Of a stretch of 64,000 nucleotides of DNA, positions 7,000 through 15,527 are shown in pieces. Origin of the DNA: Kibdelosporangium sp040675465 (GTDB lineage Bacteria; Actinomycetota; Actinomycetes; Mycobacteriales; Pseudonocardiaceae); assembly GCF_040675465.1 (NCBI RefSeq), contig NZ_JBFAPA010000006.1, positions 1 to 64,000 on the forward strand, read 5' to 3'. The notes beneath the pieces were generated by a model. The model made no database searches and was not told where the DNA came from. It was given only the letters and a program-made list of their open reading frames with translations. The position numbers and the translations under genes were made by a program. Position 1 is the first letter of the stretch; every line of letters starts with the position of its first letter.

Positions 7000-9900
7000 T
7001 GGGCGGGCAGACCGACCGGTTGCGTGCCGACGAGACGCCCGACCGGGCCACCGCGACCGCGACGGTCGCGCCGCCCGAGGTCGCCCCGGATGTGACCACC
7101 GACCCGGTGAGCCACCTTCAGTCCACTGTGGGCAACAGCGGCATGGCCGACATCGTCAACGGCCGTGCACCCGCGGAGGTCATGGACGCGGCCGGAATCC
7201 GCGACGGCGGCGCACCTCCCGGCGTGACGGACGCGGGCATTCACGACGGCGGCGCCCCACCGGGCGGCGTGCCGCAGACTCCCGCGCCCGCGGGCGGCTT
7301 GCCACAGGCTCCTGCACCTTCCGGTGGCACTCCGCAGACTCCCGCGCCACCAACGCCTTCTCCGGCTCCCGGGGCCGGTCCGGCCCCGGCGTCCGGGACC
7401 ACCCCGGCCTCAGGCCCCGCACCGGCTCCCGGTGCTGTTCCGGCCACCGGTGCGCCCCCGGCGCCGGAGACCGGGCCCGCTCCGGCACCCGCGATCCCCG
7501 GCCCGGTCGGCGCGCCACCGGCGGCCGGTGAGGGTGGTACGGGTGCGGATGCGCTCGACACCAGTGGTCTCGCGCTGATCGACCAGGAGTTGGTCGAGCA
7601 CGAACGTTGGGGCGCCGCAGCGGAACTCGTCGGCGCCGCCGGATCCGCCGACCGGGCCGCGTTCATCGCCACCGAGGTGGGCGGCGGTGTCGGTGAGGGC
7701 TTTGGCACCGGGTTCGTCATGGGCCTGGTCACCACCATCGGCGTCCAGGCGCTGGAAGCGGGCTTGGAGGAGATCGCGGGTGTCGCGATCCCTGGTGTCG
7801 GCGCGGTTGTCGGTGGCGTGATGTCCGCCTACGCGCTCGCGCAGGGCTGGGACCGCAACACCGCGGCGATCGGGCGGATGGGCGAAGGCCGGTCCGGCTA
7901 CGAGGAAGCGGCCAACGACATCGAGGGGATCTGCGCGATCCTCGACATCGCCTCCAACATCATCAACATCCTCGGCGGCGTGGTCGGCATCGTCGCCGTC
8001 GCCGCGGCGGCCGCGGCGCTGTTCACGCTGGGTGCGTTGTCCCCCTTGGCGATCGCGGCCGGGTCGATCGCGACCGCCATCGGCATGGCCGGAATGGTGC
8101 TCGGCCTGGTGAAAATGGCTCTGCAGCCCTTGGTTCTGCTGTTCCGTTCGCTGCACACGTTCACCAGCCAGGCCGATCCGCGTGAGGTCGAGGCGCAGGG
8201 CCACACCCTCGAAGAGGCCGGCAAGGAGATGGGCGGCGCGCTCGGCGGTCTGGCCGGTGCCGCGGTGGCGGGCATGGGCCGCAGCCAGAGCCACGAGGAA
8301 GGCACTCCCCCGCCGGGTGACGAGGTCCCGCCCAGCACGCACGAACCAGCGGGCACACCCGAACCCCTTGTGGTGGAAGGAGAACCGATCCCCGGCGCGG
8401 CCACGGAAGGCGTGCCGCCGGTGGAGGGTGGAACGCCTCCGGCGCCCGAGGGAGCACCTCCGGTCGAAGGCACGCCGCCGCCCCAGGAACCGCAGAACCT
8501 GGAGAACCTGACCGACGCCGAGATCGACGCGGCGCTGTCGGGCGCACCCACCCGCGAGGCGACCCCGGCGGACTTCACCGACGCGGACATCGACGCCCTG
8601 GTCGGCCGCCTGGACAACCCCTCGCAGCTGGAGGCGCCGGAGTTCGCGATGTCCGGTCCGGTCGGGCCGGACACGGTCAACCCGGTCACCGGCCAGGTCG
8701 AGCCCGCGTTCGGGTTGAGCGGCACCAGCATCCAGGGCCAGAACGTCAACCCGAACCAGATCGCGTACCACGAGAACATGCAGTTCCAGGGGATCAGCGA
8801 CGTCCGTGAGATCCCGGCGTTCCCGACCGGTGCGGAGCCCACTTTGCCTGGGGCGCCGGGCAATCCGGTGCCGCAGACCGAGGTCCGGATCACCGGGCCG
8901 TCGCCGGGCCCGAACCAGCCGCGCCCGGTGTTGTCCGCGGAGACCGGCGGGAACGTCGAAGTGCGCTACCACAGCGCGAACCCCGGTGCGCCGGAAGGAA
9001 GTTTCTCGCACGACAACCCGACCGTGCAGGTCAACACGCCCGGGAACAACTACCCGTGGGAGGGCCAGCCGGTCAACGAGGGCGCCGGTCAGCGCGCCAA
9101 CATCCGGCCGCTGCCGGGTGCGGACGGGCAGCCGACCGCGGGCCGGTACCGCACCGCGGACGACCAGTGGCTGCGTCTGCCGAACGGGCAGCAGCGCGCC
9201 GGGTTCGAAGCCGGGAACCCGATGCCGCCGGGTGTTGCCACGCCCGAACAGATCGCCTCGTCGCACTATCCGGTCTACGGCGAGCCAAGCGGGCCCATCC
9301 AAGGCGGTGGCGGTGCGCCTCCAACAGGTGGCGGTGGCGGCGGTGGCGGTGTACCGCCTACCGGTGGTGGCGGAGGCACGCCGCCACCCACGGGAGGTGG
9401 CGACCTCCCGAGCGTGATCATCGACGAGGCCGCGCTGGGGCTTCAACCCGGTGAAGTCGAGACCTTCCAAGGACCTTCGCGGCGGCCGCCGGAGCGACCG
9501 ACCGATGTGGACTGGAGCGATCCGGCCGTGCAGCAGGCTTTGGGCCTGGACGCGAACGGCAGGCCGACCGGATCCACGTTGAGCGGTTCGGGCCAGCTTG
9601 AGGTGAACCCGAATACGCGCAACTTCGACCCGGCAGGTGCCAACGGGCCCGGGCCGTTCCGCGGCGAGCTGGGACAGGTGAAGAACGGGGAGTTCGCGCC
9701 CGAGGGGTACTTCGACGTCCCGGAACGCCGGTACAACGCTGATGGCACAGTGCAACCCGACTACGGCGTGCGCGTGGGGCCGCCGGGTGCGTGGGTGGAC
9801 CACACCTTCTCGAGTCTTGAGGAGGCGCAGGCGTACGCGGCTTGGGTCTCGTCGCAGAGCCCCGGCGGGATCCGGAACACCTCGGCGTTGCCGCACGGCT

Positions 9901-11189
9901 GGCCCGCGGACGCGTCCGGCACCGTGTATCCCGGCAACCCGGTGGATGCGGTGCGGATCTTGGAGGTTCCCGGTGGGACGCCACAGATCCGTTCCGAGGT
10001 CGCGCCTCAGCCGGAGGGCCTGCCCGCGCCGGACCGCCCGAACGTGTACCCGGGCGGCGGCCCGCAAACCCAGCTGCCCAAACACCTTTTCCCGCGGGCA
10101 CCCGCCGGTGGCGTGTCACCGGCTCAGGTCGGGCCGGAGTTGCCGATCACCGGGAACTGGTTCGACCGGCTGCAGCAGTACCCGGGCCGGGATCGTGCCC
10201 TCGCCATGCACGAAACCGTTGAGGGGCTTGAACACCGCACGCGGCTCGCGGAGCGGGCGCACCGCGGCGAGCAGGCGGGCGCGATCGTGGACCGCGCGGG
10301 CGGCGGGGCGGAGCACGAGTCCCACGCTCCCGTGGTGGAGTCGGTGAACCCCGCCTACCAGCCGCCGCCGGGCACGCACGAGCAGATCGAGCAGATGACC
10401 CGGGACATCGACCGGCTGCTCACCGCGCGGGCGCAGGCCGAGCAGCGGCAGGCGCGGGCACAGCAGGTTCGTACGCAGGCCGAGGCGCAGGGCGCGCAGG
10501 TCAGCGAGGCGCAGCAGGCATCCGCGCAGGCGTTGACCGCCACCCAGGCGCACCAGGCCCAGGTGCAGCGCCGCGAACAGCTCAACCAGCAACGCGCCCA
10601 GGCCCACCAGGAGGGTGGCGGGCACATCCAGGACTCCGCGTCGCAGCTGGCCGGGATCGGCACGCTGGAGACGTTGCTGGCCGGGTGGACCGGCTTCACC
10701 GGGCTGGTCTTGGACTTCTCCTCGGTGCTGCCGGACTCGGCGGTGTCGGCGTTCCACAAGATGAACACCGACTCCGCCACGTTCATGGCCAAACTAGTAC
10801 AGACCAGGCAGGGCATCGCCGGTCACGCCGCCGCCCAGCCCGGCCGCGGCGCCGAGATCGCCCAGGCGGGCCAACGCCTGACGACGACCTCGGCGCAAGC
10901 GGAGGCCACCGAAGCCCAGTTCACCCAGTCACAGCAACAAGCCGCCCAACTCGCCGAGGCCAACCAGCGTCACGTCGCCGCCGCCGAAGCCGACCGCGCC
11001 GAAGCCTCCGCGAACGCCTCCCGCGCGGACACCGCGGCGACCTCGTTGACCGAGCGCCGGGACACCCTCGCCGCCCAGATGCAAGCCTGGGCCACCGAAC
11101 ACAAGGCCGCCCGCGACGCCGCCGTCGAGGAAACCGTTGCCCGCATGGAAGCCCGCGGCATGCGCGTCACCCACCGCCCCGAGCACTAG
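6999..11189 (+). CDS. giant Pro/Gly-rich protein with hydrophobic hairpins and coiled-coil tail
   Basis: A 1,396-residue protein, third in the AAA+ operon; the ATG at 6999 overlaps the preceding stop. Near residues 36-50 is SHLQSTVGNSGMADIV, a variant of the LQxxxGNxAV motif often seen at the start of proteins encoded near eCIS-type AAA ATPases. A Pro/Ala linker follows. Residues about 233-282 and 311-382 are long Gly/Ala/Ile/Val-rich hydrophobic stretches (e.g. GFGTGFVMGLVTTIG, NIINILGGVVGIVAVAAAAA) with GxxxG spacing. A Gly/Pro linker lies near 769-804, then a globular region, and a Gln/Ala-rich coiled coil from about 1124 to the end. No signal peptide or recognised toxin domain is visible. 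A translocated or membrane-inserting effector is inferred. Confidence 0.8.
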   Translation: MGGQTDRLRADETPDRATATATVAPPEVAPDVTTDPVSHLQSTVGNSGMADIVNGRAPAEVMDAAGIRDGGAPPGVTDAGIHDGGAPPGGVPQTPAPAGGLPQAPAPSGGTPQTPAPPTPSPAPGAGPAPASGTTPASGPAPAPGAVPATGAPPAPETGPAPAPAIPGPVGAPPAAGEGGTGADALDTSGLALIDQELVEHERWGAAAELVGAAGSADRAAFIATEVGGGVGEGFGTGFVMGLVTTIGVQALEAGLEEIAGVAIPGVGAVVGGVMSAYALAQGWDRNTAAIGRMGEGRSGYEEAANDIEGICAILDIASNIINILGGVVGIVAVAAAAAALFTLGALSPLAIAAGSIATAIGMAGMVLGLVKMALQPLVLLFRSLHTFTSQADPREVEAQGHTLEEAGKEMGGALGGLAGAAVAGMGRSQSHEEGTPPPGDEVPPSTHEPAGTPEPLVVEGEPIPGAATEGVPPVEGGTPPAPEGAPPVEGTPPPQEPQNLENLTDAEIDAALSGAPTREATPADFTDADIDALVGRLDNPSQLEAPEFAMSGPVGPDTVNPVTGQVEPAFGLSGTSIQGQNVNPNQIAYHENMQFQGISDVREIPAFPTGAEPTLPGAPGNPVPQTEVRITGPSPGPNQPRPVLSAETGGNVEVRYHSANPGAPEGSFSHDNPTVQVNTPGNNYPWEGQPVNEGAGQRANIRPLPGADGQPTAGRYRTADDQWLRLPNGQQRAGFEAGNPMPPGVATPEQIASSHYPVYGEPSGPIQGGGGAPPTGGGGGGGGVPPTGGGGGTPPPTGGGDLPSVIIDEAALGLQPGEVETFQGPSRRPPERPTDVDWSDPAVQQALGLDANGRPTGSTLSGSGQLEVNPNTRNFDPAGANGPGPFRGELGQVKNGEFAPEGYFDVPERRYNADGTVQPDYGVRVGPPGAWVDHTFSSLEEAQAYAAWVSSQSPGGIRNTSALPHGWPADASGTVYPGNPVDAVRILEVPGGTPQIRSEVAPQPEGLPAPDRPNVYPGGGPQTQLPKHLFPRAPAGGVSPAQVGPELPITGNWFDRLQQYPGRDRALAMHETVEGLEHRTRLAERAHRGEQAGAIVDRAGGGAEHESHAPVVESVNPAYQPPPGTHEQIEQMTRDIDRLLTARAQAEQRQARAQQVRTQAEAQGAQVSEAQQASAQALTATQAHQAQVQRREQLNQQRAQAHQEGGGHIQDSASQLAGIGTLETLLAGWTGFTGLVLDFSSVLPDSAVSAFHKMNTDSATFMAKLVQTRQGIAGHAAAQPGRGAEIAQAGQRLTTTSAQAEATEAQFTQSQQQAAQLAEANQRHVAAAEADRAEASANASRADTAATSLTERRDTLAAQMQAWATEHKAARDAAVEETVARMEARGMRVTHRPEH

Positions 11190-11228
11190 CCCTTCATCCT
11201 GGCAGGACAAGGATGTCGTACTGCCCGT

Positions 11229-11246
11229 CCGGGGCGGTCACCCCGG
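11229..11246 (+). terminator. hairpin after the AAA+ operon
   Basis: CCGGGG, a 6-base loop CGGTCA and CCCCGG form a perfect 6-bp GC stem 40 bases after the stop codon of the giant gene, followed by GGTCTTGTC. It is a likely intrinsic terminator for the three-gene operon. Confidence 0.55.
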
Positions 11247-11263
11247 GGTCTTGTCATGCGCAC

Positions 11264-11337
11264 GCCCCCGTAGCTCAGCCGGTCAGAGCAGGACGCTTAC
11301 AACGTCAAGGTCGCGGGTTCAAACCTGCCGATGGCCG
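11264..11337 (+). tRNA. degenerate tRNA-like sequence (pseudo-tRNA)
   Basis: GCCCCCGTAGCTCAGCCGG is the 5' end of a tRNA: a 7-base acceptor arm, TA, and a D-arm stem GCTC/GAGC. A plausible anticodon arm follows with loop CTTACAA, which would give anticodon TAC (Val), and one mismatch at the top of the stem. The T arm GCGGG-TTCAAA-CCTGC has a 6-base instead of a 7-base loop, and the acceptor pairs at only about 5 of 7 positions. It is therefore more likely a decayed tRNA or an attachment-site relic than a working one. No CCA is seen. Confidence 0.38.
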
Positions 11338-11367
11338 GGCTTGACAAGTCCGCCCTCGAGCCTCCAT

Positions 11368-11391
11368 GGTTAGTTACATGAGTAATGAACC
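11368..11391. promoter_or_regulatory. YtrA-type dyad operator upstream of the GntR/ABC operon
   Basis: GGTTAGTTAC, a 4-base spacer and GTAATGAACC form an inverted repeat with 8 of 10 matching pairs, 28 bases before the regulator start. YtrA-subfamily regulators repress their own ABC operon from such sites. A TTGACA hexamer lies at 11341-11346, but I find no convincing -10 at normal spacing. Confidence 0.5.
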
Positions 11392-11418
11392 GACGAACCG
11401 CACCGCGCGGTGGTCGGC

Positions 11419-11781
11419 GTGAAGGATGATGGGCGGCCGCTGTTCCTCCAGATCGCCGAGCAGATCGAGAACTCGATCGTGGACGGGAGTCTGGCCGCGG
11501 ATACGCAGGTGCCCTCGACCAACGAGCTCGCGGCCTTCCACCGGATCAACCCGGCGACCGCGGCGAAGGGCATCAACCAGCTGGTGGCCGACGGGATCCT
11601 CTACAAGAGACGAGGGATCGGCATGTTCGTCGCCACGGACGCCCGGGCGCAGCTGCTGGAGCGGCGGCGCGCGGACTTCACGCGGCAGTATGTCGCCCCG
11701 CTGATGGCGGAGGCGGGCAAGCTCGGCATGGACGCCGAGCAGATCAAGAAGCTGATCGACGTCTGGGAGCCCGAACGATGA
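11419..11781 (+). CDS. GntR family regulator, YtrA subfamily
   Basis: A 120-residue regulator with a winged helix-turn-helix (PLFLQIAEQIENSIVDGSL, then VPSTNELAAFHRINPATAAK) and only a short C-terminal helical tail. This size and layout define the YtrA subfamily, which controls adjacent ABC transporters. The GTG at 11419 (VKDDGRPLF) fits the family N-terminus; a GTG at 11410 is in frame too. It overlaps the ABC ATPase gene by ATGA, so regulator and transporter are co-expressed and probably autorepressed through the dyad at 11368-11391. YtrA regulators often respond to cell-envelope antibiotics or stationary phase; the inducer here is unknown. Confidence 0.88.
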   Translation: MKDDGRPLFLQIAEQIENSIVDGSLAADTQVPSTNELAAFHRINPATAAKGINQLVADGILYKRRGIGMFVATDARAQLLERRRADFTRQYVAPLMAEAGKLGMDAEQIKKLIDVWEPER

Positions 11782-12659
11782 ACGTGGTGCGCACAACCGG
11801 GCTGACCAAGCGGTACGGCCCCCTCGCCGCGCTCGCGGGGGTGGATCTGGAGCTCGCCGGGAACACGATCCACGGCCTGCTGGGCCGCAACGGCGCGGGC
11901 AAGACGACGCTGATGCGAATCCTTACTGGGCAAGGCTTCGAGACGAGCGGCACGGTCGAGGTCTTCGGGCAGCACCCGTACGAGAACGCCGACGTGCTCT
12001 CGCGGGTGTGTTTCATCAAGGAGAGCCAGCACTACCCGGAGAAGTTCCGGGTGAAGCACGCGCTGCGGGCCGCAAGTCTGCTGTACCCGAACTGGGACGA
12101 CAGGTATGCCGCGGAGCTGTTGGCGGACTTCGCCGTCCCGGTGGGTCACCTGCTCAGCAAGCTCTCCCGTGGCCAGCTCTCGGCGGTCGGGGTGACCATC
12201 GGACTGGCCTCGCGGGCGCCGCTGACCCTGTTCGACGAGCCCTACCTCGGCCTGGACGCCGTTGCGCGCCAACTGTTCTACGACCGCCTGCTGGCCGACT
12301 ACACCGAGAACCCGCGCACCATCGTGCTTTCCACGCACCTCATCGACGAGGTCAGCGCCCTGATCGAACACGTCGTGCTGCTCGACCGGGGCCAGGTCCT
12401 CATCGACGCCGACGCGGAGTCGCTGCGCGGCGAGGCCATCGCGGTCACCGGACCGGCCGACGCCGTTGAGCGGTTCGCCGCCGGATACCAGGAGCTGCAC
12501 CGCGAACGGATCGGCGGCTCACTGCGCGTGACCCTCACCGGCGCCCCGGACCGGCCCGAACCCGGCCTGGACTTCGAGCCGGTCTCGCTGCAGCAGCTGG
12601 TCGTGCGCACCACCCAACGCAACGGCGGGCCGATCGCCGCCGGGAAGGAAACCCGATGA
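11778..12659 (+). CDS. ABC transporter ATP-binding protein
   Basis: A 293-residue ATPase with Walker A GRNGAGKTT near residue 38, ABC signature LSRGQ and Walker B LTLFDEPYLGLD. The C-terminal third, after the H-loop region LSTHLIDEV, is a short extra domain common in exporters of the YtrB/BcrA type. It pairs with the permease that follows (ATGA overlap) and with the preceding YtrA-type regulator. The likely role is export of, or defence against, a membrane-active compound; the substrate is not predictable. Confidence 0.87.
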   Translation: MNVVRTTGLTKRYGPLAALAGVDLELAGNTIHGLLGRNGAGKTTLMRILTGQGFETSGTVEVFGQHPYENADVLSRVCFIKESQHYPEKFRVKHALRAASLLYPNWDDRYAAELLADFAVPVGHLLSKLSRGQLSAVGVTIGLASRAPLTLFDEPYLGLDAVARQLFYDRLLADYTENPRTIVLSTHLIDEVSALIEHVVLLDRGQVLIDADAESLRGEAIAVTGPADAVERFAAGYQELHRERIGGSLRVTLTGAPDRPEPGLDFEPVSLQQLVVRTTQRNGGPIAAGKETR

Positions 12660-13345
12660 CACGCGTGCTCGACGTCGCGCGGATCCAGCTGGTCAACTGG
12701 CCGGCCCTGCTCGCCTACCCGCTGGCCGTCGTGGCCGCGATACCCGTGCTGGGCCTGATCATCGACATCACGAACGGCGAGACTGCCAGTGGCCCGCATG
12801 AGATCTACCTGTTGCCAGTGCTTTGCGGGGTGGCCGCCGCCGGGCACCTGCAGAGCATGACCCAGGTCTTCCCGTTCACGCTGGGGCTGGGGGTGACACG
12901 CCGGAAGTTCGCTCAGGCGACGGCGCTGGTCGTCCTGGGGCAGGCGCTACTGCTCGGGCTGGTGCTGGTGGTGTTCGGCGCCGTCGAGCGGACGACCGGT
13001 GGCTGGGGCCGGGAAGCCCGGATCTTCGGGCTCGGCACGCTGGGCCAGGACGATCCGCTAACCCAGTGGCTGGTCTACAGCGGGCCGATAGTCGCCGTGT
13101 CAGCGATCTGCGTGCTGGTCGGCGTGGTGTTCCAACGCTGGCGGCAGACCGGGATCTACCTCGCGCTCCTCGGCAGCGCAGCGCTGCTGGCCGGGGCGCT
13201 GGCGACGGCGCAACGCTGGTGGGCGCCGATCGGGAGTTTTCTCGGCGGTCAGTCGTTGCTCGCGCTGTTCACCGCGTATCCGCTGCTGTTCGCGCTGGCG
13301 CTCGGGGCCGCTGCGTGGCTGCTATTCCGCCGCGCGACCGCCTGA
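12656..13345 (+). CDS. ABC transporter permease
   Basis: A 229-residue integral membrane protein with about six hydrophobic segments, e.g. LLAYPLAVVAAIPVLGLII near the start, ALVVLGQALLLGLVLVVF in the middle and LLFALALGAAAWLLF at the C-terminus. It has no ATPase motifs. It overlaps the ATPase gene by ATGA and is the last gene of the YtrA-type operon. Its stop codon lies inside a 9-bp terminator hairpin. Confidence 0.82.
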   Translation: MTRVLDVARIQLVNWPALLAYPLAVVAAIPVLGLIIDITNGETASGPHEIYLLPVLCGVAAAGHLQSMTQVFPFTLGLGVTRRKFAQATALVVLGQALLLGLVLVVFGAVERTTGGWGREARIFGLGTLGQDDPLTQWLVYSGPIVAVSAICVLVGVVFQRWRQTGIYLALLGSAALLAGALATAQRWWAPIGSFLGGQSLLALFTAYPLLFALALGAAAWLLFRRATA

Positions 13346-13363
13346 CCGGCCTCCGCCGGTCAG
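13342..13363. terminator. bidirectional hairpin CTGACCGGC/GCCGGTCAG
   Basis: A perfect 9-bp stem with loop CTCC. The left arm contains the permease stop codon and the right arm contains the stop codon of the TetR relic on the other strand. A hairpin with the same outer nine bases occurs at 56098-56123. Confidence 0.7.
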
Positions 13364-13560
13364 CGGCCCGGCGTGAGGTTGTCGATGATCAGGGTCAGGG
13401 TGAAGTCGAACCGGTCGTGGCCGGTGCCGGAACCCCGTTGTGGTCCGGGTTTTGCTGCCGTTGCTGGACGAGTGAACGTTCCGGGGTGTAGGCGCTGACG
13501 TAGAGGGTGAACGAGTCGCGGGCCCATGCGGCGGTCTGCGGCTCGATGCCACCGGCGAGC
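13360..13560 (-). pseudogene. C-terminal relic of a TetR regulator
   Basis: The minus strand reads GIEPQTAAWARDSFTLYVSA in one frame and, after a shift near 13430, GHDRFDFTLTLIIDNLTPGR-stop in another. Both match the C-terminal helices of drug-responsive TetR repressors. No DNA-binding domain remains. It abuts an efflux-pump relic on the opposite strand, so the two are the outer ends of a former divergent tetR/pump pair. Confidence 0.55.
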
Positions 13561-13809
13561 ACGGATTCGTCGTCGGCCTGCTGATCGTCGGCGGGTTCTA
13601 CGCCTCGCTCAGCGCGTTCGTCCTTGTCGTGAACCTGGGGTGACGCGAGCGTCGCCGCGCTCGGCGCGGTGTTCTTCGCCCGCGCCGGCACGCCGTCCAG
13701 CGCTTCATAGGTTGCCGCCGCGGAGCTGGTGTTCGGAATCTGCGCCGGAATCCTCGTGCTGGCACTTTTGTTGGTCAGGCTACTCCCCAAGCCGGGTCGC
13801 CCACCCTGA
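13560..13809 (+). pseudogene. relic of a DHA2-type MFS drug exporter
   Basis: Two hydrophobic stretches are recognisable: GLLIVGGFYASLSAFVLVVN, ended by TGA at 13641, and one base shifted VAALGAVFFARAGTPSSAS, a TAG at 13708, then LVFGICAGILVLALLLVRLL and PKPGRPP-stop. They correspond to a mid-region helix and the last helices of 14-helix drug/proton antiporters. A frameshift, an in-frame stop and a large internal deletion make it non-functional. Confidence 0.6.
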
Positions 13810-13990
13810 TATCGCGAGTAATCCGCAATTGTGGCAACAACTCGCAGGTCCACCGCGCCTTGCCAGGATCGGGCAGCAGACCGGCAGTTTTAGGCATGCC
13901 CTCACTTTCCCTTCCCTGGTTGAATATCCGCATCGCCGACTCGACCGGGTATCACCCGCGTGGATTCGCTGCGCGAGGAGAGGGAACGAC

Positions 13991-14527
13991 ATGACCGGAA
14001 ATACTCGCAGCGATATTTCGCTTCGCGTCAACAATGTCACGCGGAAGCTGACCGTCGACAACCGGACGACGTTGCTGGACGCGCTCCGGGAAGGGCTGGA
14101 CCAGACCGGTACCAAGAAGGGCTGTGACCTCGGCCAATGCGGCGCCTGCACGGTGCTGCTCAACGGCAGGCGGGTGGTGTCCTGCCTGACGCTGGCCGTC
14201 GCCGCCGACGGGGCCGAGGTGACCACCGTCGAAGGCCTGTCCCGCAACGGACAGCTGCACCCGATCCAGGAGGCCTTCGTGCGGCTGGACGGTTTCCAGT
14301 GCGGCTACTGCACTTCCGGCCAGCTCTGCTCGGCTGTGGGGATGCTGGCCGAGCACCGGGCGGGCTGGCCCAGCGCCGTCACCGGCGACGTCTCCCCCGA
14401 CTGCCCGCCACACCTCGACGAGCAGGAGATCCGCGAACGGATGAGCGGGAACCTGTGCCGCTGCGGCGCGTACCCGTCGATCGTGCGCGCGGTGGTCGAG
14501 ACCGCGCGGAAGGAGGCCTCGCGGTGA
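13991..14527 (+). CDS. paoA: aldehyde oxidoreductase, [2Fe-2S] subunit
   Basis: A 178-residue small subunit of the xanthine dehydrogenase family. The plant-type [2Fe-2S] domain has GCDLGQCGACTVLLNGRRVV followed by SC. The second helical cluster domain has FQCGYCTSGQ and NLCRCGAYPSIVRAV. All eight cluster cysteines are present. The ATG at 13991 follows a GAGGAGAGGGA sequence. It overlaps the FAD-subunit gene by GTGA and begins a three-gene operon with the order of E. coli paoABC (yagTSR). Unlike E. coli PaoA it shows no Tat leader. The expected role is electron transfer from the Mo centre to FAD. Confidence 0.85.
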   Translation: MTGNTRSDISLRVNNVTRKLTVDNRTTLLDALREGLDQTGTKKGCDLGQCGACTVLLNGRRVVSCLTLAVAADGAEVTTVEGLSRNGQLHPIQEAFVRLDGFQCGYCTSGQLCSAVGMLAEHRAGWPSAVTGDVSPDCPPHLDEQEIRERMSGNLCRCGAYPSIVRAVVETARKEASR

Positions 14528-15513
14528 AGGAGTTCGCCTACCAGCGTTCGGCGCAGGTCCGGGACGCGCTGGCCGAGGTCGCGGGCACGCCCGGGGCGAA
14601 GTTCATCGGGGGTGGCACGAACCTCGTCGACCTGATGAAGAACGAGATCGAGACGCCCGCGAAGGTCGTGGACGTGCGGCACCTGCCGCTCAGCGGGATC
14701 CGGTTCGCCGCGGACGGCCAGCTGGTCATCGGCGCCACCACCACGAACAGCGACGCCGCGGCCCATCCTGATGTGCGGCGGCGGTATCCGGCGGTGACGC
14801 AGGCGATCCTGGCCGGGGCGTCCGGGCAGTTGCGCAACATGGCCACGATCGGCGGGAACCTGTTGCAGCGCACCAGGTGCGGCTACTTCACCGACACCTC
14901 GCAGCCGTGCAACAAACGGGTACCCGGCAGCGGCTGCCCGGCGATCAACGGGATCCACCACAACCACGCCATCTTCGACTGGACCGACCACTGCGCCGCG
15001 ACCAATCCCGGCGACATGGGCGTTGCCCTGGCCGCTTTCGACGCGGTGGTGCGGTTCCAGACGCTCAACGGCGCGGGCGAGATCCCGTTGACGGATTTCT
15101 ACCGCCCGGTCGGGACCACCCCGCACCTGGAGACGAACCTGCCGCCGGGCGCGTTGATCACCGAGATCGCGTTGCCCAGGCTGGATGTGGCGGCGCAGTC
15201 GCGGTACCGCAAGGTCCGCGAGCGCGCTTCCTACGCCTTCGCGACCGTGTCCATCGCCGCCGCCCTGACCGTCCACAGGCGACGGGTTCAGGACGTGCGG
15301 ATCGCGCTCGGCGGGGTCGCGGCCCGGCCGTGGCGGGCCCGGATCGCCGAGGCGGCGCTGCGCGACGGCCCGGCCACCGCCGATCGGTTCCGGGCAGCGG
15401 CCACCGCCGAACTGGCCAAGGCCAAGCCGCTGCGCGACAACGCCTACAAGGTGATGTTGGCCCGCAACCTGATCGAGACCACGCTGACCGACCTCGCCAG
15501 GCGGGCCAAGTGA
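14524..15513 (+). CDS. paoB: aldehyde oxidoreductase, FAD subunit with extra [4Fe-4S] motif
   Basis: A 329-residue FAD-binding subunit (PCMH-type plus CO-dehydrogenase flavoprotein C-terminal domain). FAD motifs are FIGGGTNLVDLMK near residues 27-39 and ATIGGNLLQRTRC at about 107-119. The insertion RCGYFTDTSQPCNKRVPGSG followed by C has the Cys spacing of the additional [4Fe-4S] cluster known in E. coli PaoB, which separates this type from ordinary xanthine dehydrogenases. It starts with GTG overlapping the previous stop and is followed at once by the Mo subunit. The PaoB-type assignment is strong; the aldehyde substrate is unknown. Confidence 0.87.
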   Translation: MKEFAYQRSAQVRDALAEVAGTPGAKFIGGGTNLVDLMKNEIETPAKVVDVRHLPLSGIRFAADGQLVIGATTTNSDAAAHPDVRRRYPAVTQAILAGASGQLRNMATIGGNLLQRTRCGYFTDTSQPCNKRVPGSGCPAINGIHHNHAIFDWTDHCAATNPGDMGVALAAFDAVVRFQTLNGAGEIPLTDFYRPVGTTPHLETNLPPGALITEIALPRLDVAAQSRYRKVRERASYAFATVSIAAALTVHRRRVQDVRIALGGVAARPWRARIAEAALRDGPATADRFRAAATAELAKAKPLRDNAYKVMLARNLIETTLTDLARRAK

Positions 15514-15527
15514 TGGGAGACAGCACC

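Noticed and set aside
7250..7540. Proline/alanine-rich short repeats that might be a DNA satellite or CRISPR-like array
   Set aside because: The units vary in length and keep the reading frame of the giant protein; they are a protein linker, not an array with spacers.
9300..9410. GGTGGCGGT-type repeats
   Set aside because: In-frame Gly/Pro linker coding; no separate DNA function is suggested.
7410..10085. An 891-codon minus-strand frame antisense to the giant protein gene
   Set aside because: Composition artefact of GC-rich coding DNA; no start signal, no recognisable domain.
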